64,000 nt of DNA from Coleophoma eucalyptorum (lineage: Eukaryota > Ascomycota > Leotiomycetes > Helotiales > Dermateaceae), in contig JALRME010000029.1 in the NCBI GenBank assembly GCA_026120035.1, forward strand, positions 1 to 64,000, written 5' to 3'. The number at the start of each line of letters is the position of its first letter. Position 1 is the first letter of the stretch. The position numbers and the translations under genes are program-made. Below the pieces are notes generated by a model. It saw only the letters and a program-made list of their open reading frames with translations. It had not been told where the DNA came from and did not search any database. This document shows, one piece after another, positions 56,857-64,000 of this stretch.

Positions 56857-57795
56857 AAGCAGGCGATGGAATACAAGCAGCCATCGGAAATAGACCCCTC
56901 TCTCAAAATACACTCACATTACTCACTGAAATACCAAACGAGGTAGCGGAGATGGAGTCAAGATCTGCGCAATAAGACAAGCACTCTGGTCCCACGTGTT
57001 ACAAAGCTTACCTTAACGTAGGAGAGAATTTGAAAGCGACAGAAAACTTACAGAGATTCTATGTTTAGAACGTAAGAAACACTGTATTATATCACGACCG
57101 TGCCGTTTTGGGGTACATGCAGGCCACCCGGCATTCGGCAGTGGCGGCTTCTTTGGCTGGTGGCTGCTTGGATTAGTCTGGGGAATAAGGAATGCAACGG
57201 GTTAAGCTTAGTTGTAGATCTGTGTTCGGACAAGCCGTCATTGTCTTTCATGAAGGGATCGGTCTTTGAGGATTGGTCTTGTGAACAAGGAGGAGCTTGA
57301 GAAGAGGAAAGGGAGGATGAGAATAATCAAGTCATCAACTAATTGTCAAAATCGGGATTTGAGGCCTTCAAACTCAGATTAAGCATTTCAGTTCGTCGGA
57401 TGCCCTGCAGAATCGAATGCCCGGACCAAGTAGCTAACAAGATGGCACTACTGAACACCAACGCGATATAGACGGCGGCCGCATTTCGTTAGTTAGAGGG
57501 CAATGATTGGGAAGTTATTCAGGGTCTCACAAATGCTTAGCCAAGACACCATTATTGATCTGCAGTCAAATACGAGATTTTGGCACGTCATCATGGTCAC
57601 TTTGTCTCTTCGCTGTAAGGGACTCGCTTCTTCGAGCTTGACCTTGCTCGCTTGATTATTCTACTCGGTGGCTTTTGGGTACCACAGGAGTTTACTGATT
57701 GATCATCACGATCGTCACTTCTAACATGTGCATGCATGCAGTCTCTAGGTAGTTGCCTGTTCGAGCTCCGGCATTGAAGATGGAGAGCTCAGTTG

Positions 57796-57806
57796 TATAT
57801 ATAAAG
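57796..57806 (+). promoter_or_regulatory. TATA box of the DUF7907-like gene
   Basis: TATATATAAAG lies about 115 bp before the start codon at 57919, a typical distance. Assigned by motif and position. Confidence 0.6.
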
Positions 57807-57918
57807 AACTGGGAGGACCTTCATTTTTGGATATCCGCAACAAGTCATCATTCAACCGCATTGCAAACACCTTCCTCCACCTGAAGTATATAGCTACTCC
57901 AACTAAAAACACAACAAG

Positions 57919-58539
57919 ATGAAGTCCACACTCTTCACCAGTCTCCTCGCCATCGCGACAAGCACCGCACTGGCCCAGTACACAAACCAGACGGCACCCT
58001 TCAATCTCGTCGTGCTCTCGCAAAACGAGACCTACAACGGCTCCACCCTCCTTGCCTGCCACGAAGGCGCCGCAATTGAAGGGCTCTGTCTCACAACCAC
58101 CCTCCCCGGCAACACGGCCTCGCCCTTCAACTTCAACACCTCCACCTACCCACAATACAACCTCAACCCAGCCATTGGCGAGCAGGGCTACATCACATAT
58201 GTCCTCCGCGGCGGCAATTTCAACGAAAGCGAGGCACTCAGTCTCTACTACAGCCCAACCTCCAACGTTGCGCTGCCGCTCTTCGAGGGCACCGAGGGCA
58301 CCTTTATGGCCTTTGACGAGAACGAGATGCTCAATATCCAGGGCTATGTCGATGATCGCGTCCCACCGCCCTACAATGGCACCATGACCCCCTACTACCG
58401 CTGGTACGCATGCCAGACGTATTTCCAGGGCTATACCTACACTACGCTTGCGTGGGTCAATGGTGAATACCCCCCGCAGAATCCGACTTGCGTGAAGATT
58501 GATGTCAAGCGCGTGTTCCTCTGTGAGGATGAATTGTGA
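57919..58539 (+). CDS. Small secreted protein, DUF7907/IgE-binding-like family
   Basis: Single exon of 206 residues. The N-terminus (MKSTLFTSLLAIATSTALAQ) is a signal peptide cleaved near Ala-Gln. The mature part has several N-glycosylation sites (NQT, NET, NGS, NTS, NES, NGT) and six Cys, including LACHEG, GLCLTT, YACQTY and FLCEDEL. The arrangement FNLVVLSQNETYNGSTLLAC is typical of a family of secreted mould proteins labelled IgE-binding protein or DUF7907. Function is unknown; a role in host or substrate contact is possible. G+C content is higher than in the flanks, as in highly expressed genes. Confidence 0.85.
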   Translation: MKSTLFTSLLAIATSTALAQYTNQTAPFNLVVLSQNETYNGSTLLACHEGAAIEGLCLTTTLPGNTASPFNFNTSTYPQYNLNPAIGEQGYITYVLRGGNFNESEALSLYYSPTSNVALPLFEGTEGTFMAFDENEMLNIQGYVDDRVPPPYNGTMTPYYRWYACQTYFQGYTYTTLAWVNGEYPPQNPTCVKIDVKRVFLCEDEL

Positions 58540-59568
58540 AAGAGGGAATTGATAGTGGACATCAGCGATGGCGACGAGGGGTTTGACTTGCTCGGGTTAC
58601 GGTTCTTTGCTTTTCTTGTGGGATTTGTTTATGTTGGGAGTTCGTTCTGTTTTCTGGTGAAGATAATTGGTAGGTCATTCGCTGCGTGGAGTATGGAAAG
58701 CGTTGGCGGGCATTGGCATAATCACGTTGGCATGATTGAGACAGGATATACTTAATACAAATACGTCTATCACATTCGGCTCTTGATATCTTCGTGAGGG
58801 AGCTTCTTAGCTCCGATTGCTTGCAGATGTCTAAGAGGTTAATTTAGAAACACGGGTCTCCAGTTGCTGAGAAGAGGTTTTACAAACCAACGAACAAGAA
58901 GTCTCCGTCAAGTCTTCCAAGTTCTTTGACAATACTGTTTTCAATGCTGATACTTTCTTGTCTTTACCTAGGCAAGTCCCATGGCGAGATTTGAATGGAT
59001 GGTTGCGAGGTTGGGCCATGTTATCCGTTCACGAGGGTTATGAAGATATCGGGAAAATGGGTGATCTGTGGCTGTTGTTTAAATCCAGAGTGTTCTCTGT
59101 GAGCTCAGCGTTCAGTCTGCAGCAACCGCGAGCACTTTCATTGGGCTATTCGGCCCTCGTCCTTCCCTGAGCTAATCTTTCAATGCCGTGCTGTAATTGC
59201 AAGTGCCGCCACATTCAGCTATCTGCTCTGCTCTTCAGTTCCCATGTGGCACATAAGATGCGCCAGAGCTTTCCGAAATAGATAGCACGGCTATTGAGCT
59301 TACTGCGGTTAGCTTGACCAAGGCAAGCCAAATTTATCGATGAACAGAAAGCGTGATAGTGAACTATTTCATTTCCCTTAGTTCGAGCACACATTGTGTG
59401 ATTCTCATCTATATCCATCTGCGTATGCTACGTCCCCAAGGCATTCCCATAACGACGCCATACCATCTCTTCGAAAGCTGGCAGAGAAAAGAAAAACGCC
59501 GTCACAAAAAGAAATCTCCCTCAGCAGCTGTCTCTCCTGCTATTCAGTTCCGAAATGGGAGGGTGTAA
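58540..59568. other. Intergenic between convergent genes
   Basis: Lies between the 3' ends of the DUF7907-like gene (plus) and the small zinc protein gene (minus). No supported gene or repeat. Confidence 0.5.
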
Positions 59569-60204
59569 TTAAGCCGCTGAAGGGAACTCAACAGGCCAGC
59601 ACTTCTCCTTGGGCCAGTTCTTTTGGTCGTGTGTCTCGGCGTGGACTTCTAATTGCTTGAGGTTGGAGCTAACCATTTCTTTACGACAGTTGGCGCACTA
59701 TATTAATCGCGCACAAGGGCCGCAGGTTAGCATTTCTCTTTCTTATAAGTACTATTCACACACAGGGGGCTTGTTTGTAGTACGGACATATATATCCGTC
59801 TACCAGGTTGTACGAGGGGGTGCGTGGCAAATGTAAGAAGGGGCTCGTGAGAACTAGATCTGCTTATGCAACAGAGCACCAACTCCTGTAGAAGGGGCGC
59901 AATATGCCCTCAGCTCCTTCCCCCAGCATCTCCTCTCCTTCCCGAAATATCAAGAAGACCAAAGAAATTAACGAACGATAGAGGTTGGCTTGGGAGCCTT
60001 GACCGGAAGACCATTAGCCTTGACAGGAGCACGAGTACCGGCCTTATCAGCAGCCTTGTGCTCACGTTGAATCTGAGGGTGTGAATCAAGAATCAGCTTC
60101 TCTTCTTCCTGTAAGAGCGCAGGTTGGGTGGGGAGAGGGGGGAGAAAAGAAAAGGAGGGGCACAAGGCTGAGAAACTCACTCTTGATTTCTTGGAGATAG
60201 GCAT
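59569..60204 (-). CDS. Small At2g23090-like zinc-binding protein (SERF/zf-met2-type)
   Basis: Exons 60204-60181, 60108-59977 and 59697-59569 encode 94 residues. Exon 1 is only eight codons (MPISKKSR). Exon 2 gives a basic linker (EEEKLILDSHPQIQREHKAA). Exon 3 gives a zinc-binding module: CANCRKEM, then LEVHAETHD, then WPKEKCWP, matching the C-x2-C...H-x3-H layout of the At2g23090-like family. The intron before exon 3 is 279 nt with the weak donor GTTCGT, so gene finders may end the protein early at the in-frame stop just past exon 2. The family's role is poorly known. The exon 3 call rests on frame, splice site and recalled family similarity. Confidence 0.8.
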
Positions 60205-61299
60205 CTTAGCGGCTGCGTAGAACGAGTCTGATTATGAGGTTCTTGGGGTGGAGTGTGTTGCTTGAGGGTCGTGGTGTGAGAGGGAGAAAAGTTCACGTAG
60301 GAAGGAGAAAGAGAAAGACGTTGGAGCGGAAAGGCCGCGAGAAAATTGGACCCTTGTACGCGTGAAAAGATAACCAAGCGAAGCGCGCTGGATTTAAGCT
60401 TAAATTCACACAGAAGCCGTCTCATTCTCGTGCTTCTATCCGGCACCCGACTCTTGAATTTCCCCATCTTGTCCGTATATTGGGGCAGTTGTGCGTCTGT
60501 TTTTCATTCGCCTCAATAGCATGCAAGGAAATATCAATCTTCTGTATTTATCACTCAGCCTCAACGGGTTTACAGGGCGTGTATTTTGGACTTTGATCAA
60601 TATCAAAGGTGAAGAGACATTCAGATATCTTGTGAATTCTAGTATATTTCTCAGTTCAGCTATCCTTGAAAAGCCTGAAAATGCTCTTCCCGTCTTTGAT
60701 CAGAGGTAGTGTTCTCGTGCCCCATAAAATCCCTCTCCAAAAGACAACTCAACAGTCCTAGCCCCACCAAGAATACCATGCAAAGCACGCGACCGTAACC
60801 CATAAACTCCGTCCTGACACAATAAGTCAATTTGTGTCCCATATGTTGCAAAGAGAACTCCGAGATATCGGACAGGCACACTAAGGAGAGGTTATACAAT
60901 TAATGCCCAAGAAGACCCTGTTCGTCCATCCACCCAACTACTTGTGGGCGTGTTGCCAAGACACGCACCTATGTCGAAAGTCTGCCTGGATCTTGGCGCT
61001 AGAATGCCTGTGGGGACAATCAACCGCGGCGCGTGTAGCGACCACTCATCCCAGAAGAACCCTGAGAATCCAATAACCGTTGAAAGCCGCTGTGGTTCTG
61101 CATACATCTGCCAAGGCTGGCTCTAGACTAGACTGTGGGCTGGCGCTGCGAGGAATCGGTTGCGGAACCGTGGATCGAGAAGCCAAGAATCGTACGTATG
61201 ATAGAGACGGCTACTACACACTTTGTGGAAACACTCCAGTGGGCTGAAAACATGAGACAGTCAGTGATAAGAATATTAAATCGTACTCGCGCAAATAAA
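60205..61299. other. Intergenic between small zinc protein and PPZ phosphatase
   Basis: Holds the promoter and leader of the small zinc protein and the PPZ 3' UTR, both on the minus strand. No other gene was recognised. Confidence 0.5.
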
Positions 61300-63361
61300 T
61301 CATGGAGCGCTATTAACCCAATCATCCGTGTCATCATATATAGCCTTTAACGTGTCCAGGCTGATGGGACGAGCCAATACAGCCTCATTACTAGTACGAG
61401 ATGCTGCATCCTCCGTGCTGACGAGAGTAGGTGCGCTGTTGCTGCGGCCGTCAGGCCTTGTATCAGTACCGACAAGTGTAGATTCGCTGAAATTGCTAGC
61501 ACTCTGTTGTGTATCGATACTTTCATGACGCGAGTTTTTCACTTTGCTCATGGAGGATTCTGGAGGGGTGCTCCCAAGCATGCCATCCAAATCACCAATG
61601 GTTGACGGCAACATATCGAAGCCGCGGCCATTGACAGCTGCTCTGTTACTTACCGGAGGACTGTTTATCATGCTGTTTCTCTTGTTCCGGCTCTTCTTCA
61701 TCTGACTCTTTAAGGCGCTAGAGTCCAAAGGCTTGAGGAGTTCGAAGCTGCATAGGAGCTCGAGAGAGACACTCATAACTGCTCCATAATTATCGAATTC
61801 GCCGCAATACTAGATATCCTATTAGTCCGTTTCCAAAAAAAATTGGCTAATAGAGAAACCGGAAGCTTACATTCGGGGCCGAGAAAACCGTCACGAGAAC
61901 TCGGTCCTCAAAGAACTCATAGCCATCTTCAACCACCATGTGCGCTCGGCAAACCAGATCAAAGTCGTGTCGCGCCAGGAATTCTTGTATAACCTTTTTC
62001 CCGAAGGAATAGCTAACACCTCGCTCACTTGCTGCCCAATCTTTCTCCTGATCTGCAGGATCTGACCAGAGGAGATCGTTTAGCAAGCCATAATCCGGAA
62101 CATCTGTAGGACGAGCAATGTTTCTTATGTCGTCCATGTGTTTCAAAGCTGGGGATAACCCGCCATGAACGCAGAAGATCTTTCCTGCCACAATGGCGGC
62201 AATTGGGAGCTACATAGAATCATTAGCACAATATCCTAGAAAATTAGATATGCAACTTACGGTGTTGAAAGTGTCTACGAAGGTCTTCCAGACTTTCGTA
62301 TTGCATCGTCGTTTACATTCGTCATAAAAACCGTACACTCGTGTGACGTTGGCGCATTCATGGTTGCCTCTCAGCAAGAAAAAGTTTTCCGGGTATTTGA
62401 TCTTATAGCACATGAGGAGCAACATCGTTTCGAGAGAATTCTTGCCTCGGTCGACATAGTCTCCCAAGAACAAAAAGTTGGAGCTTGGCGGAAAGCCACA
62501 CATCTCGAACATACGAATCAGATCAGAGTACTGGCCGTGGATATCTCCTACAATTTTGACTGGGGCCTCGAGTTCGATCAAAGGCGGCTGCTCAAGGAAG
62601 ATCTCTCTGACACGAGCGCAGATGGCTGTGATCTCAGCGATCTTCAAGCAAACTGCTTTCTGATTCTTGCCCGCATAACCTGCATCTAAAAGACGCTTGA
62701 TATAGTCATCCAGATCAGAGTCCTTCAGCTCGCCCATAGCTACATTTGTGCCCGAAATCCCCGTCCCATCGTCTATCTGCGGTATAATTTTCGCGATGGG
62801 ATTGATTGTGTTCTCCCGCTTGACCAAGATTGAAGCGCCTGCCTTTTGAGAGTGGGTATGAGGGTTCGTTGCTCCAGAAGGAGGTTGATCAGAGACATTG
62901 TCCACCTCACCACTCCTTTGCGCAGCAGTGACATCGTGGTGCCCGTTTGACATGGCGGAAGCAGAAACCGGTGATGGAGGCGGTTGGCCGTCCGAGTTGG
63001 TTTGTTTCGCAGGAGGTCGAGGAGACTTGCTTCGTGTGATGGGAGTGCCAGGCGGTGTTTTCCATTCGCCATTTCGCCTGCGGGCTCGGGCACTCTGGTT
63101 GGATTTGGTAGACTTGATAGATTCTGCGTCACTCTTGTCGCCATCACTAGCAGGTGTCAGGGTCGTCGTGGAGTTTCGTGGGCTGTCGGTTCGGCTAGGA
63201 ATCTTGGATCTGAAGGCACCCGTGAAAGATTTCATCGATTCCTTGGTGTCGGATTTCGAAAATGAAGGATACGATTCAAGTCTGTCTTTGTTGAGTGAGG
63301 CCAGGGATGGTGATTTTTTAGGGGTCGAGCTGCCACCAGGCTTCGAATTCTGGTTTCCCAT
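61300..63361 (-). CDS. ppz1: Ser/Thr protein phosphatase of the PPZ/PP1 family
   Basis: PP1-like phosphatase that in yeast regulates cation homeostasis and cell integrity. Exons 63361-62261, 62209-61871 and 61809-61300 give 649 residues. The N-terminus MGNQNSK has Gly2 for myristoylation, as in Ppz proteins, and is followed by a long Ser/Arg/Pro-rich disordered region. The catalytic core carries GDIHGQ, GDYVDRG, RGNHE, VHGGLSP and [14 protein letters not shown], the last made across intron 2. The Ser-rich C-terminal extension ends [12 protein letters not shown]. Introns are 51 and 61 nt. Confidence 0.94.
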
Positions 63362-64000
63362 TGTGAGGTGGAATTTGCTCGAATTTGGGCGCCAGAGAGG
63401 TTGGTATAGGTTCTAAGGTAAATGGTCGGAATTGGCGTCTCGTTGTGTTCTTTTGCTTCTCGTACAAGTTATCAACCCGGTCTATATTGTTGGTGTTGAT
63501 GTTTGCGAATGCGTAACACCAAGTCACTTTAGGCAAGCCAAGGCTTACGGCACAGTACGGACGGCCGGCTTTATAGGATGAAGGTTTGTATGAGGCAAGT
63601 TGGAGCTTTGCTTTTGTCTCCGCTAGGTAGTTGAATACGATTCGAGTTATGGTAGGATGAAGTCGGACTGATTGACAGGCCGATGCAGCTTTGTGGAGGA
63701 TGCAGAGCCAAGCGTTCTTGGGTGGTGTGCGGTGCTCACAGTCTGATGGGGAAGAGGTCAGCACAACGAATGGATGTTTCTCTCTCACTCTGTCTCTCTC
63801 ACTCTCTCTAGGTCATGAGCGATGTAAACTGGATGCAATGAGGTGGAGAAGGCGGCGGTGCTAGTAAAGAGGCGGGCGAGAGGGCAGCACTACCTTGGCA
63901 TATAAGGTTAGTAGAACTCTATTGAGCGCAATTCGATCGCAGATCAACAACAGCGACGACGTAGTTGTAGATGTTGCGCAACAGGCTCAAGCAAGCATTG
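63362..64000. other. PPZ promoter region with a CT-rich tract, to window end
   Basis: Upstream of the minus-strand phosphatase. A CT-rich low-complexity tract lies at about 63779-63810. No start of a further gene was recognised before the window ends. Confidence 0.5.

Larger units (their letters stand above)
56176..57918. other. Intergenic between OPT and DUF7907 genes, with a CTG microsatellite
   Basis: 1.7 kb with no supported gene. A (CTG)9 tract lies at 56829-56856. Frames crossing it encode poly-Cys, poly-Ala or poly-Ser in different phases and are judged non-coding. The right end is the promoter of the small secreted protein. Confidence 0.55.

Noticed and set aside
56650..56946. Frame with nine consecutive Cys across the CTG repeat
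   Set aside because: The homopolymer comes from the microsatellite; the rest has no domain and all frames through it are open.
57745..58155. Minus-strand Gly/Glu-rich frame
   Set aside because: Shadow of the G+C-rich secreted protein gene on the other strand.
1..64000. tRNA genes, rRNA or CRISPR arrays
   Set aside because: No B-box-like GGTTCGANTCC context with a matching cloverleaf and no spaced repeat array was seen by eye; a tRNA scan would be needed to exclude tRNAs fully.

Overview
The window reads as nuclear DNA of a filamentous ascomycete. Almost every gene has a close Pezizomycotina counterpart: a bimC-type kinesin-5, a TRK potassium transporter, Dal5-type MFS and OPT permeases, a Zn2Cys6 regulator, and N-terminal families typical of moulds. 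Most introns are 43-60 nt with GTRNGY-like donors and CTAAC/CTAAT branch sites. Gene content and protein style suggest Leotiomycetes (Botrytis/Sclerotinia-like relatives), but this placement is inference from memory of the families, not from a search.

Layout. 1-5924 is an almost complete Ty1/copia LTR retrotransposon whose 5' LTR is cut by the window edge. The overlapping LTR segments are identical, and the gag-pol frame is broken by one in-frame TAG inside the integrase. 6429-31544 is a housekeeping block: kinesin-5 (minus) divergent from a PHAF1/UPF0183 protein, a TRK transporter, an Ala/Ser/Thr-rich secreted protein, kynurenine 3-monooxygenase (minus) divergent from methionine aminopeptidase 1, an ERV14/cornichon cargo receptor, the splicing factor PRP17, a membrane-anchored ZZ/EF-hand protein (minus), and APC11 (minus). 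APC11 is divergent from a mercaptopyruvate sulfurtransferase-like rhodanese at 31935.

33567-56175 is more accessory in character: a Zn2Cys6 regulator, an FAD monooxygenase, an anion:cation-symporter MFS permease and a cytochrome P450, then MSH6, then a Rieske oxygenase, an atypical short-chain dehydrogenase and an oligopeptide transporter. Two transporters, three different oxygenases, a dehydrogenase and a regulator together look like a small catabolic or tailoring-enzyme neighbourhood with no recognisable polyketide, peptide or terpene backbone enzyme. MSH6 sits in the middle of it.

57919-63361 holds a small secreted DUF7907-like protein, a 94-residue zinc-binding protein whose last exon lies behind an unusually long intron, and the PPZ-type Ser/Thr phosphatase (minus). 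Exon-intron structures were derived by hand from reading frames, GT/AG sites and family alignment recalled from knowledge. No tRNA, rRNA or CRISPR array was recognised. No clearly new multi-gene system was found. The most unusual signals are the duplicated hairpins in the retrotransposon leader, the translatable 54-nt MSH6 intron, the possible alternative end of the zinc protein, and the oxygenase/transporter neighbourhood.
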